DNA of 64,000 bases from Selaginella tamariscina (GCA_003024785.1 PUQB01000005.1:1128717-1192716); one strand, 5' to 3'; shown: positions 19,670 through 32,436, counted from the first letter of the stretch. Translations and numbers: made by a program. The notes: generated from the sequence alone by a model not told the origin.

Positions 19670-22600
19670 GTATATGTATATACATGAGTGTGCGTGTGAG
19701 AGAGAAATTTAACCTTGCTGCACCGCCGCCTTTAAACCCTATTTGCATCGCTCTGCCTTCTTACATCACGCCTTTTAGCCTTCTTGTGAGAGTGGATCTA
19801 TGAATATGTGGTGCTGCGCTCTCAAATCTTTCGCTGTCTCCCTCCTCCGCCGCCTTGAAACCCTAAGAATATACCCTAAGCTCTAGAATCAATAATATTA
19901 TATATTACCCTAAACGAATATTCTTACATGTGGTTTGTGAGTGTGTTAAGTTTTCACGTATCATTTAAAATATATTAATTATGTGTATATTACTATTATT
20001 TTCACTTTATTTCAATGTTTCTTTTGTACACATATAATATAGACACAATAAAAAAAATTTACATATACATGCACATGCATTAAAAGCACCCATAGAAACA
20101 CATATGCACACACATATACACGCCGATGAGTGAATCATAATATAAATAATGTTAGGGGTCTAGCATCTAGCTTTATGTTTAGGGTTTTACGGTTTAAACC
20201 CAAACCAAGCATTTATCGTTACACACACTCTACAATGAGGCTTACATATACACACAAAATATTTATAGACTTAACACACATGTTAAAAATATCCAATTGT
20301 GAGACTTAATTTAGGGTTTAAACTCTAAACCAAGTTGAGTGTATAATTTATGTTTAAGGTTAAAAGTAAATGTATATTAAATATTTGTTAAAATGTGCAT
20401 GAATTTAGTATTATTTTCACTTTATTTCAATGTTTCTTTTGTACACATATATAGACACAATAAAAAATTTACATATACATGCACACGCATTAAAAGCACC
20501 CATAGAAACACACATGCACACACATACACACGCCAATGAGTGGATCACAATATAAATAATTTAGGGGTCTAGCATCTAGATTTGTGTTTAGGATTTACAG
20601 TTTAAACCCAAACCAAGCATTTATCGTTACACACACTCTACAATGGGGCTTACATATACACACACCAAAAATATTTATATACTTAACACATGTGTTAAAA
20701 ACATCCAATTGTGGGCTTAGTGTTTAGGGTTAAACTCTAAACCAAGTTGAGTGTATATAACTTATGTTTAATATCAAAAGTAAATGTATATTAAATATTT
20801 GTTAAAATGTGCATGGATTTAATTTCTATGTCTTAATAAAATTATGTATATTACATTATATATCTTATGTGCTATAATTGCTTTAAAATATGTTTTAATA
20901 ACACTATGTCATTTTAAATTACATAGGGTAAAATTCAAATATATGTATACAATTTTAATGTATGAGAAAAATTATAATTTACATTTTTTAAATTAATTTT
21001 TTAAAACTAATTATAAATCACTAGAATGATTTGTGATATTAATAACTACTTGACTATAAACAATTCTTTGTGTGTGTTTTCCTTGTGTATTTTTATAAGA
21101 ATAATAAACTTTTTATACAGATATTAAAAGTAATGATATGTAACGGTGATCATATGTTTAATATTGATAGTGTTTACACAATTTTAATATTAGCTTATAT
21201 ATTATCTTACCATCTATGTGGCATACCGAGATAAATAATTGATTTGAAATAATCATTGTTGGGTCACCATGCCTAGCTTAGGAGATTTGTTGCTTCTTTA
21301 TCGAAAACATTATGTTAAACGCATGTATGATCCATATGTACTGTGTGTACTGTATGTAACACATTCACACATGTAATATGTATGTATGTCTGTGTGTGTA
21401 TAGATGTGTACTAATGTATATAATGTGTGTAAAATTAATTTTTCAACACTCTCTCTCTTTCACACACACACACACACCATGCACAATCCATATATACTGA
21501 CGTGATACATTCACATATGTACTATGTGTGTATATATGTGTGTATGTATGTATTGTGTATACGTAAAAACTTAACACACTCACAGACACACATATGTTAA
21601 ACCCTTGCATGATTTATATTATTTATGTGTATGTGATACACCCACACACCTACACACATAAACACAATAAACTTATTGATAATATAATGAAAGAATATTG
21701 TTTAGGGTTATATAGGGTTTAGAGTATATTCTTAGGGTTTCAAGGTGGCGGAGGAGAGAGGCAGCAAAAGATTTGAGAGTAGCGGCACCACATATTCATA
21801 GATCCACTCTCACAAGAAGGCTAAAAGGCGTGGTGGTGTAAGAAGGCACGGCAATACAAATAGGGTTTAAAGGCGGCGATGCAACAAGGTTAAGTCTCTC
21901 TCTCACACGCACACTTCTATATATACATATACATATATATGTGTGTGTATCTGTATTATTTAATTTATTTATTTATCTTTTGCACACACACACACCCCGT
22001 ATATACATATACAATATTTATATATTATAATTTATTTATCTATCTCTTGTACACACACACATGTATATACATATACATATATATGTGTGTATATGTATAT
22101 TATAATTTATTTATCTATCTCTCTCACACACACAAACACATGTGATTGTATCTGTATAATTTATTATTTATTTATCTCTTGCACGCACATGCATACACCT
22201 GTATATACAGATACATACGTGTGTGTGTGTGTCTATATATATTTTATTTATCCATCTCTCGCACACATGCACTCCTATATATACATAAACATATATATGT
22301 GTGTGTATTTGTAGAATTTAATTTATTTATCTATCTCTCACACACGCACACTCTTATATATATATATACAAATATATATGTGTGTTTATCTATAATATAT
22401 ATATATATATATATATTGCACACACACACTCTTGTATATATATATACATATATATTTGTGTGTGTATGTATACTATCTGTATAATTTAATTTATTTATGT
22501 ATCTCTCGCACACACACACACACACACACATGTATATACATATATATATGTGTGTGTGTATCTGTATAATATAATTTATTTATTTATTACACACACACAC

Positions 22601-22790
22601 AAACTGTATGTGTATGTACCTGTGTATATATATATATAATTACTTTATCTCTCTCTTGAATGTATATGTATGTGTGTATTTGTATATATGTAATTTTTTT
22701 ATCTCTCTCTCACACACACAATTGTATGTATATATACATGTTTATATGTATTTTATAAGTTTTTTATATTTTTTATTTATCACACACACA

Positions 22791-22960
22791 CATGCTTGAA
22801 ATGGTGGCCGCCACCTTTTTCCCTAAAAGGAGTGGCTGGATTAATCCGGCCACCCTTGTGGTGGCGGGATTAATCCCGCCACCATTTCAAGGTCTCTTAA
22901 AAAGGAGTGGCCGTATCCACCCTTCTAGTGGCGGGATTAATCCCGCCACACTCTTATATA
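22791..22960. repeat. Short palindromic satellite cluster
   Basis: Four palindromes occur, including a 26-base perfect one at 22859-22884 (core GGCGGGATTAATCCCGCC extended by TGGT and ACCA). It is the inverted counterpart of 18647-18795. Confidence 0.85.
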
Positions 22961-23482
22961 TATATTATATATATATATATACCAAATATATGTGTGTGTT
23001 TATTTGTATATAAATATTATTATATATATATATCTCGCGTGCACACACTTCTGTATATACATATACATATTTGCGTGTGTATGTATACTATTTGTATAAT
23101 TTAATTTATTTATGTATCTCTCGCACAGACACACACACACACACATGTATATACATATATATATGTGTGTGTATCTATATAATATAATTTATTTATTTAT
23201 TTCTTACACACACACAAACTGTATGTGTATGTACCTATGTATTTGTATATATATATAATTACTTTATCTCTTTCTTGAATGTATATGTATGTGTGTGTAT
23301 ATATTTAATTTCTTTATCTCTCTCTCACACATAATTGTATGTATATATACATGTTTATATGTATTTTATAAGTTTTTTATATTTTTTTATTTATCACACA
23401 CACATGCTTGAAATGGTGACGGGATTAATCCTACCACATTCTTATATATATACATATACAAATATATATGTGTGTTTATCTG

Positions 23483-23517
<35 letters not shown>

Positions 23518-24308
23518 GCGCACACACACTCCTGTATATACATATACATATATATGTGTGTGTATGTATACTATATGTATAATTTAATTTATTTATGTAT
23601 CTCTCGCATAGACACACACACAACATGTATATACATATATATATGTGTGGTGTATCTGTATATAATTTATTTATTTATTTCTTACACACACACAAACTAT
23701 ATGTGTATGTACCTGTGTATTTGTATATATATATAATTACTTTATCTCTCTCTTGAATATATGTGTGTGTATTTGTATATATGTAATTTCTTTATCTCTC
23801 TCACACACACAATTGTATATATACATGTTTATATGTATTTTATAAGTATTTTATATTTCTTTATTTATCACACACACATGCTTGAAATGGTGACGGGATT
23901 AATCACGCCACATTCTTATATATATACATATACAAATATATATGTGTGTGTATGTATACGATATGTAATTTAATTTATTTATGTATCTCTCGCACAGACA
24001 CACACACACACACATGTATATACATATATATATGTGTATGTGTATCTGTAAATATAATTTATTTATTTATTTCTCACACACACAAACTAATGTGTATGTA
24101 CCTATGTGTGTATATATATATAATTATTTTATTTCTCTCTTGAATGTATATGTATGTGTGTATTTGTATAGATGTAATTTCTTTATCTCTCTCTCACCCA
24201 CAATTATATGTATATATACATGTTTATATATATTTTATAAGTTTTTTATATTTCTTTATTTGTCACACAAACACATGCTTGAAATGGTGGCGGGATTAAT
24301 CCCGCCAC

Positions 24309-24640
24309 CCCAATGATGCTGATTTCAAATGTATTGATATGATTGTTCGCTTAGTTATTAAGAATACGCCAAATAATTTCAAACTTTTAAATGACTGGCT
24401 AGGCATTTGTTTTCACTCCAATGAGCTTGAACCACCATCAGAGGGACGTATTCAACAATGTACGTTATCCGAACATTATAAGTCAAGTTGCATGGAGCAT
24501 TGTCAAATTGATCAGGGGTCCGCACAATAATGCATGGGTTTTTACTACTGCACTAGCGGATCCGTCTTGGAGTGTTACCTTTGGGATACATGTGTGTTTG
24601 CCGTTGAAAACGATAAGACCATGGTTGACCACTTCAGTTT
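24309..24640 (+). pseudogene. Gene 1 fragment (cassette copy 2)
   Basis: The copy starts abruptly at NDADFKCIDMIVRLVIK, right after a 24-base perfect satellite palindrome at 24285-24308. It keeps the region corresponding to AWVF and, in one continuous frame, DTCVFAVENDKTMV, which is the best preserved view of the methylase-like motif I to II region. At 24618-24624 (ACCATGG) it jumps directly into gene 2, about 647 bases shorter than copy 1. Confidence 0.65.
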
Positions 24641-25731
24641 CTGCATCACCATTTTTATTACCTTCAGTTCCTAAATCACTTTCTTCAACGTCTGTAATAT
24701 CTAAATCTTGTAAGGATAATGTACAAATAAATAATAAAAGAATCAGTAATAATATAACATTAAAAGATAAATGTGAAATGGACCAAACAAGTGAGTTGCA
24801 AAGCATTCAAGGGGCAACGTTGCCCCTTGTTACTCATAGTCATATTGTGTTGTTGAATGTCAATGGTGTTTTGCTTTATTGACAAAGGCTTGAGGACAAA
24901 GAAAAAGAAATCAAATATGGTGATTTCATTTGTTGTCATGGTAAATTTCAATATAATATCATTTTTCGTTCGGGTTGGACAGTTTCTTTCAAAAGCTTAA
25001 GGAGATGGGTGCACTTGTGGGGATTTGGTCATGCATGCAGTTTCACAACTTGACACCATTGTTGAATTTGCTTAATAAACATTGTAGTGTTGTACAAGAG
25101 GTGATTCGTAAAGATTGGATTTTTGACCAGTGAATATGTTAGTGTTAAAGAAAGAATAATGAAGAATGCACATATCTTAGTGGTAAACAACTCTCCTCAA
25201 AAGGCTATGCTTAATCAAAACATTACTTGTATCCATCTAATCACTTTTGACCCATATTCTAATATTAATACCGTGGATGAGCTTGAATACATGCTTTAGA
25301 AAGAAGAATCTTAAAAACTTTTGTGAACAATATCCACTATATAAAACATACCATGACGCTTTATATATAGTCATTTTGAATTTTATAAATTAAAGGAGAG
25401 CAACTGGGCGCTCTACAATATTATTATTAAGGAACGTCATTATTTAAATAAGCCTTTATGCACTCCTCTTCTTATCATAGCTTATGTATTAACAAGGATG
25501 GCAACTCCTAATTGCATTCCTGAGAGTGTTAGGTGGTGTCCCCGCCGACGAAATCCCCTGCCGCATGATGATGATGATGATGATGATGATGCACCACCCC
25601 AAACGCAACAACATAAAGATATTGACCAAAATGATTTGATTAATCCGAAGAGTGATGACTTAGACAAAATGAGGAGATTTCTCTATATGGTTAAGGCGAA
25701 AGTAATTATAAAAAGATTAACATGTTGATAA
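24641..25731 (+). pseudogene. Gene 2, FCP1-like HAD domain (cassette copy 2)
   Basis: It is homologous to 17225-18217. It shows SHIVLLNVNGVLLY (motif I), VVNNSPQKAMLNQNITCI and a carboxy end reading NWALYNIIIKER, then NCIPESVRWCPRRRNPLPH followed by eight Asp from a (GAT)n run at 25567-25590. The 68 bases around that run are absent from copies 1 and 4. The final segment KDIDQNDLINPKSDDLDKMR leads to a stop near 25728. Several breaks are present elsewhere, so the copy is a pseudogene of an unnamed family. Confidence 0.6.
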
Positions 25732-25980
25732 GGAAATGATTTCATTTGTAATTATGTTTGAATGTATTTTTTAATTATTATAAAATGTTTTTACAATGGA
25801 GAATAATACGAATATTTTGAGATATTTTAGGAATATTCCTTACTAAGTAAGGTTAATGAAGGATTAATTTGTCAATTAATTAATATTTAAGACTTAATTA
25901 TATATTAATTAAATAATTAATTAATAATTAAAACTTAAGTATTAATTAGCAATTTATTTTATATTCTCATTTTCATGTAT

Positions 25981-26001
25981 CATGCCCATTTTAGTTACAA
26001 C
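25981..26001 (-). repeat. Shared 21-base end motif (cassette copy 2)
   Basis: On the minus strand it reads GTTGTAACTAAAATGGGCAT then G, identical over all 21 bases to the motif at 31623-31643 that begins the DUF7869-type transposon. Immediately outside, retroelement A begins. Confidence 0.8.
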
Positions 26002-26004
26002 GTG

Positions 26005-29000
26005 CATAAAAGCAAGACGTGAAGTCCCAAATATGGGTTGCGCGGGGCTGATATGGGGAGGGAGCAGTAGAAGGGGATCAACATGTAAGGCTTTGCAGTT
26101 AAAGCCAGGATGGGCCCCACCAGGCACCATCATTACCACAATAGGCGATGACGATGGACAAATACCACGATGGGCAGCCGACAGTAGCTGCTCTGACCAA
26201 CCAGACGAAGCACAGTCCAAGGAACTGAGGGGCAAGGCAAGTAGACCCCGAGGAAACACAACAGGGACGACGGAGCGGTCAGAAATAGGATCTCCAAACA
26301 CATGTGTGGCCAGCTGACAGGATCACATGGTTCACGAGGTTGGACTGCATGCGTGAGGCACGTACTACGAAGACAATGATGGTTGGGCGATACCATCATT
26401 GCGTATCTAGGCACAGGGATAGACGCGCTAGTCACCTCGGAGGATGTCACAAGGATTGCCACGACACCTATACTTGGGGAGGCGTACAGTGCCACACTCC
26501 CACTACCATGACCACAGGGTGGACGGAGAGGAATCGGCTAGTGGTAATCAAAGAGATTTGCGTGTTCATCGAGGGCCAAGAACAAACAGTGAAACTGGTG
26601 TCATCCAGGCACTCCAGGTTTAAGGAATTAATCGGGCTACCCGACATCCGGCGAGTCAAGAGACAGTTGCGGTTGGACGAATTCTTCAACCTTCCATGGG
26701 GAGAAGTGGAGGACCTAGGATTCACTGAGAAGGCCAAATAATTTCTCCAGTCAGTGGAACTAGTAGTTAGTCAAACCGGGCGCAGGGGGATACAATTCTG
26801 TACGGATGGGAGTGCAGTCTTCCGCATTATATTCGACGAACTAGCGATAGTCTTCCGACTACCAGGGATAGCCTCGCCCCTAGGGGAATGCTTGGACATG
26901 GAGGTTCAACAGCCCACCATCACAAGAACCCATGGACTACGAGGCATACAAGCAAAAGAGGAAGCAACCGAGTTCATAGTGCTAGTGGCCTTCATGCTTA
27001 CAGGAAGAACAGGGAGTCGGATCACCAAGTGGTTGGCGAACGGTCTCTGCAGGGCATGGGAAGGAGTCGCAGTAAATTGGGCTGCCTGCCTTAACTGGCT
27101 CTAACCAGTGTTCCGGCTCTAACTAGTGGAATTCACGGAGTTCGGACCGGTACTAAGCAAAGGCTCTCCACGACTGGTCATATTGCTATTATGACCACAG
27201 GCTCATTCGGCCGGACGACAGTTAGAGCATCACCACCACTTCAAATGAGGGACGAAGAATAGAGAAGGGAAGGTCAGCACAACCGTAGGGAATAGCCAGA
27301 ACTCCAAGGGTCGACAGAGGAACAGGCAGAGGGTAGCCCCTTCCCTAACTAGGAATCACCAGAGCATGGGACGTTGGAACCCATACACGTGATTCCCCTG
27401 GCTGTAGGATCCTCGCTACCACCGGAATTCTCAACAGAAACACCCGAGCAATCAACCGAACCCGGCCAGGGAGGAGAGGGAGCCAAGTCCAATGAGTTAG
27501 AGAACATTTCCAAGCCAATGGACGATGGACCTCCACAGCCTATACCAAGCTCGCGGAGGCCTTCGACCAGCTAAAGGAAGCCATGACGGTATATGACAAC
27601 CTCAACCTCCCAGCAATGGCGAAAGAACACAATGACATAGTGGCGGAACTCACGGAACGACGGCAGGAAGCTCGGGAGGATACCTAAAAAGCTAAGGACC
27701 TATTGGGTCAAGGGGGTCGACTGTGTATGTTAACACTAAAAAGGATTAAAGACGCCTGGGAACTCTGGAGCGAGAGGACAGCGGAATTCCAGAGGCTATA
27801 TAGTGAGTGTAAAACCGTCCTAGGGCTACTCAATGATGATCGTTCAGGTCATTGCAAAAAAGGAACAACAGATACATGAACTTAAATCCCAATTAGAGCA
27901 GAGGAGTGGGGAGCTCGCGGAAGCACAAGCAAAACTGAAGGCGGTCAGAGAGGAGTTTGCGAACAAGGGCTCAACTCGCAAAGGCCATTACCACACCTAT
28001 GGCCAACCAGCTGGGACCCCTACTCAGGGAGCTAGAGGAGAGCGGTACAGTGCCATCAAGTACAAGACAGGAGCACGGCTCAACCAGAAAATCGGACCCA
28101 CCATGAATCACCGCCGCAGAACTGAGGGAGCACGCTCACCAACAAGCCCAACTACTCATAGCAAAGGAACAAAAGTTTCATCACTCGTGTGAGTGAGTCC
28201 GGGGGCTGGAGGCTCAAGTAAAACACACACAGGAATAGTAGGAGGTGGGTTCCAAAGGGAGCTACAAAAGGCTACCAAGCTATAGGAGGCAACGATTGCA
28301 GCCTTGAAGCAGAAGCTAGCTGCTGTGGAAAAGAAGTCGCTACCTACCGAAAACACTCAGGCATAGCCTAGGGGGAAGGGATACATAGCCCAAGGATGTG
28401 CCAACGAATAAGTTCGGGCATTTGGTTGATGGGTGTTTGACACTGTCAAATTGCCAGCCGGTGGGGACGAGCGACGGGATGAAGCACCGGATAAGGTATC
28501 GCAAGTAAGGACTAATGGTGACCGATGTTAGGCGGCGGCATAACCAGGCATAGATCCGATCGTCCAGACCAACTACCCAAGGTACGTAGGACAACACGCG
28601 TGAGGGAGGCGCATAAATGAGACAGACATGACTCGGGCGGCAGACCAATAGGAAAGGGCCACTTGTACTTAGGGTTTAGCACTAGGTGACCCACTATATA
28701 AGCAGGAAGGCTGATAGTGGGTCAGGGTCTTTTGGAGTCAAGTTTGTGTCTTGTATCTTGCTCCCCTATCGGAGATAGTTTGTACTCAGGCAGGCATTAT
28801 AAATATATCTATACTCCTATTCACCTTACAAGCGGGAATTCCCCGCTTGTCCCACTCCTAGGCCGAGCAACGCTCTCTGCCAAACCACCCCAGCGAGGCC
28901 CTAGTAGAACTCCCTCCACCCTGTACACAGACCCTCACGGTGTCTTGGTAGAGGCCATTCAGCACCTTCTTACTTATGAGGTAAGGTCAGCTTGCTGGTT

Positions 29001-29080
29001 CGGACCCCTAGAATTGGACATTATCCATAACGTCTTGGCGATCACTGAGGCTTCCTAGGAAGCACCACATCTGGCATGCG
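26005..29080 (+). mobile_element. Ty3/gypsy-type retroelement A, 3' part with LTR
   Basis: This is the truncated 3' part of an LTR retroelement fossil. It contains the end of the pol region, then an extra coding region downstream of pol (about 26490-27105, with VKLVSSRHSRFKELIGLPD and a following helical stretch). A coiled-coil segment follows (about 27833-27965, KKEQQIHELKSQLEQRSGEL), and then an LTR from 28434. The same order of extra region and coiled coil follows pol in element B (56.6-60.1 kb), so both belong to one family. The reading frames are broken in several places. The left side is cut off at the cassette end motif. Confidence 0.65.
28434..29067 (+). mobile_element. LTR of element A
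   Basis: It starts TGTTTGACACTGTCAAATTG, with the TATA box at 28695-28702. The 510 bases to CCCTCACGG match the lone LTR at 4313-4830. It is followed by TGGCATGCGGAGTCCCCGAC, a sequence in the place and style of a primer-binding site (compare TTGGCGCC in element B). The right edge is therefore set at about 29067. Cassette copy 3 starts just beyond. Confidence 0.6.
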
Positions 29081-29084
29081 GAGT

Positions 29085-31125
29085 CCCCGACGATCAACAC
29101 TGCTGTTGAATTTGCTTAAGAAACATTGTAGTGTTGCAGAAGAGGTGATTCGTAAAGATTGAATTTTTGACCAGCAAATATGTTATAAACCTCTCGAATT
29201 TTACGATATAAGAAAGGAAAGCAAGCCATACTTCTTCAAGAATGAAAAATTTATTGGGCTTCATAGGGAGATCAATCAGTTAAGGATAATGAAGAACGCA
29301 CATATCTTAGTGGTAGATGACTCTCCTCATAAGGCTATCATGGTTTTTATTATGACTCGACCCTTTACTTTGGACGTTGACTGTTGTTACCTACTGTACT
29401 ATGTTGATGGATCCTAGATGTAGTAGGAAATAGGCCCGTTTAGTGCACTTGGGTATCTGGTGATGGTTCGGTTAGGTGTCATTAGGTATTTGTAAGAAAC
29501 TCTAGGTGAAGCTAGAACTTACCTTCTAGAAACTCTCCCCCGTTTTGACATTCCAGGTTAGGGTTCTTCACAAAGTATAGCTTGTTAAAATAAGGGTTAG
29601 GGACACCCCTAGGGTTGACCTAACCCTAGAGTTGCTCTAACCCCACGCCCTAAACCCCCCTAGGGGTTAGGTTTAGGGTTAGGTTAGGACAACTCATTTT
29701 CTCTAAGGGGTGGCATTTCCGTGCCACCCCACTTACTCACTTAGGAAACAGGGGGGGTGGGGGGGGCTTCGTCACATAAATAAGGTAGAGTATGTAGGAG
29801 TGAGGGTTTCTGGGTTTATGACTGAGTTTACTCTTCTCCCGATGCAAGCTCTAGCTTGTGTCGTCAAGGTACAACCCTCTGTTGTGCCACCCTAACTTCA
29901 AGATGATAGGGGTACGTCCCACTTTTGGGGTAGCTTACCCTTAACATTGGCGAATCCAAGCATAGGAGGTCTTGTCGGAATGCACGTTCCAAGAGGCAGA
30001 GGTTGAAGCTTGTCTCTAGCCTTCTCCTCCACGTCAAGCTAGGTGTAACACTCATGGCTAAGCAAGGCACATATGTGTCCTTTGACCAACTGTGGGTGTG
30101 GATCTTGTTTGACAGGTTCACATTACCAGTTCCTGAGGGTTCACTAAGAGGTTCTAGAGTTGGCATTTAGGAGCCACATTTGTGGCACTTGGTGCATCTC
30201 TTTAATCTAAGGGCTATGGCATGATAGCCCACATCGGGGAAGGCAGTGTCACATGGAGATGTGACACCGGGCTAAACGTCACATGGTACAATGCCCAAGG
30301 CACACCCTTTGGGGTTATGTCATGGGCTTGTCGCCAAGGGGTTGGATACTCTGACAAACATGCATGCTTGTGCTCGCGCTAGGGTGCTAAGCCTTGGGCA
30401 TTTGCTCAAGGGAGGTTAGGTCTCATAACCAGGTGTGCTTAGGCACACTTGGCTAGGGGAGTGTCCTCCTTTGAATCCAGGGGTTGAACAACCTAAGCTT
30501 GTTAGCATGAGCCTTTTCGTGAAGCACTCACAAGGTCATGTACTTAAAGTTTTCCAAACCTAGCCTTAGGGAGTTTATTTAATAGAACACTTGTATCCGC
30601 CTACGGCGCACACTCGTGTCCTCACTAAGTACTAGCCCTAGGTCTAGGGGTATGACTTGGCCACCCAAACCCTTAGGGTTAGTCATGGTTCAGGTACCCC
30701 TTGTCGCCCTAAAGGGGTTGTACTTCCGGATGAAGGTGATTCCTCAAGGGGTAAGTGGCGATGCCTTAGCTCTGTCATGGGGGTATGTGTGGGACACATA
30801 TCCTTTGTGGGGTTAGGGCATGAGTATGTCTAGGTCTACTGGGACAAGATCCTAAAGTCTACTCGGGTTATCCTTTAGGGTTTAGGGGATGGTCATTATA
30901 GGGGACTTAGGGTAGGACTCTAAGTCTTTTGCCTAATTGGCCCCTAAGTCAGACTCTTAGGTTCTATCTTGGAAGACTTAGAGGTGATGACGCCGAATGG
31001 CCACTTGGCAGCCACGTGTTGCCACGTGTTAGTCATTTGGGTTAAAACTCTAACAAAGGCTATGCTTAACCAAAATATTGCTTGTATCCACCAATCACTT
31101 TCGACCCATATTCTGATATAATATC
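29085..31125 (+). pseudogene. Gene 2 fragment (cassette copy 3), split by a solo LTR
   Basis: The left part (29085-29335) matches gene 2 from LLNLLKKHC-like sequence through KPLEFYDI and ESKPYFFKNE to VVDDSPHKA. The right part (31056-31125) continues with the segment for NQNIACIHQSL and STHILI-like sequence. A 1.7 kb LTR of family X lies between them. This copy keeps the Asp-Asp-Ser-Pro form of the HAD motif (VVDDSP), whereas copies 1 and 2 show VVNDSP and VVNNSP. It is truncated at both ends. Confidence 0.65.
29336..31055 (+). mobile_element. Solo LTR, family X, with target duplication AAGGC
   Basis: The LTR begins TATCATGGTTTTTATTATGA (TGTCATGG in other copies) and ends AAAACTCTAACA. It is 1,720 bases long and flanked by AAGGC on both sides (29331-29335 and 31056-31060). 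It interrupts gene 2 of cassette copy 3, whose sequence resumes exactly after the duplication. No internal retroelement sequence is present, so this is a solo LTR. It contains degenerate TTTAGGG-like tracts (29610-29695) and a G-rich run at 29751-29766. Short open frames in it are not supported as genes. Confidence 0.9.
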
Positions 31126-31600
31126 ATATAAATAGGGTTCCAGTTCCAGGTTTCTCAAAATCATTCAACACCAGTCTTCGGCCTTGTTTTCATTTTTATT
31201 TATTCTCTCTTGAATACAATCTCCTCCTTTCAACTTAAAGGTTCCGCCCTTGCTTTAAAGGTTTCACCCTTTGCACAAGGTCATGATAGTTTGAATGATT
31301 ATGAGATATAGACAAGCTTCTGCTCCCACTTGTTATCGATCCCATTCTCTTTCTTTTTTCTTATTTTTTTCCTTCGATTTTCTTCTTTGACTCATTATGT
31401 TCGAGCATGCTCTTTGTGAGCAAGTTACTGCCCTCTAGCAGCATATCGAATAATTACACCTAAGAATAATTAGCTTCGATAGTGTGCGAATTCTCCAGAG
31501 CCGAAGATTAACATGCTTGAAAAGTTCGATGCCCAATTGAAATTCCAAAGTTTTCTCAATCAAGTTCATCTGCGGATCGTGATGTAGCCGAGGCGCTACA
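31126..31600 (+). mobile_element. LTR end and leader of a Ty3/gypsy element (C family)
   Basis: Positions 31126-31288 match the last 165 bases of the LTR of element C (45155-45320): ATAAATAGGGTTCCAGTTCC, GAATACAATCTCCTCCTTTC and TTTGCACAAGG. The following 310 bases would be the leader or start of the gag region of the same family and include ATGTTCGAGCATGCTCTTTG. The fragment is truncated on both sides. It is fossil sequence only. Confidence 0.6.
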
Positions 31601-31622
31601 GTACGAACCTATTAAAATGCAA

Positions 31623-31643
31623 GTTGTAACTAAAATGGGCATG
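31623..31643 (+). repeat. Shared 21-base end motif (DUF7869-type transposon end)
   Basis: It reads GTTGTAACTAAAATGGGCAT then G on the plus strand, identical to the cassette copy 2 end. It starts the region that holds the DUF7869-type gene. About 60 bases further in, ATAATTAGCAATTT also resembles the cassette trailer. Confidence 0.8.
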
Positions 31644-32436
31644 TCTATAGTCCCATTTCATAATAATTAGCAATTTTAGTTATTTAATTAACATTTTCTA
31701 ATATTAAGGGAATATTCTTTAGAATATATGTTTGAAGATAGAATATTCTTTAGAATATTCTATTTTATAATCGACTCTTTAATAAATTATAGCATCATGG
31801 ACCAAAATTAATAACATTATAAAAGTAGAAGGTATTAAATTATTATATTTAATTGTATGGGCCTAATATAAAAATTAAGGAATAGCATAAGAGGTACATA
31901 TATAATTATTACTGTTGTTATTTAAAATATTATATTTAAATATAACATTAAATAAAAATTTATACTAGTAAATATATATGTAATATACAAAATCCTATAA
32001 TAATATAGTCAATCTTCCATATATTTTTATAAATTTATTATAGTTAAGTAACAATTTGGTACTATTATTAAAGAGTTTATTATAATTATGAATATTAAAT
32101 ATACAATATTTTATAATTTTGTAATTGCTTTAAGCTTCAGAAAACATACATTCTCTTGCAATTTTGTTAATTGTGACTTTATCAATGCTTTTTTGACATC
32201 AACCCATATATAATGGATTTAACATTTATAAAACATGCTAGGTCTTTTGATTGGGATACCATGTTTTCTCTAGGCATCCATTATACTTTCGCTCTCCTTC
32301 TCATGTCACCTTTTTTGTGTTTTGAACCATGCAACCTTAACCATACTATTTTTTGTGATTACTTCAGGCGTGTCGATAATTTGACCCATCCAAATAGGCT
32401 GATTATATGACACATCTAAAGTAATGAGAACTATCA

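Larger units (their letters stand above)
18548..24308. repeat. Palindrome/microsatellite block with large inverted repeat
   Basis: About 18650-19930 and 21690-22960 are inverted copies. Landmarks seen in both are CATGCTTGAAATGGTGGCGG or its CCGCCACCATTTCAAGCAT complement, the CA/TG modules, CTCTCACAAGAAGGCTAAAA, and TATTCTTAGGGTTTCAAGG. The 1.8 kb between them contains a tandem duplication with period 415 bases (ATTATTTTCACTTTATTTCA at 19995 and 20410). After 22960, units starting CATGCTTGAAATGGTG at 22791, 23403, 23877 and 24274 form an irregular tandem array (612, 474 and 397 bases). All apparent reading frames are translations of CA/TG repeats; I see no gene. Confidence 0.75.

Noticed and set aside
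19076-24316. Many frames of 60-150 codons on both strands in the microsatellite block
   Set aside because: Same repeat-translation artefact; the frames follow the dinucleotide pattern and occur on both strands at once.
26000-28400. Open frames in element A considered as host genes
   Set aside because: The same order of segments follows pol in element B and the region ends in an LTR, so it is retroelement sequence.
29610-29700. TTTAGGG-like tracts considered as an interstitial telomere
   Set aside because: Copies are degenerate, short and located at a fixed place inside LTR family X, so they belong to the LTR.
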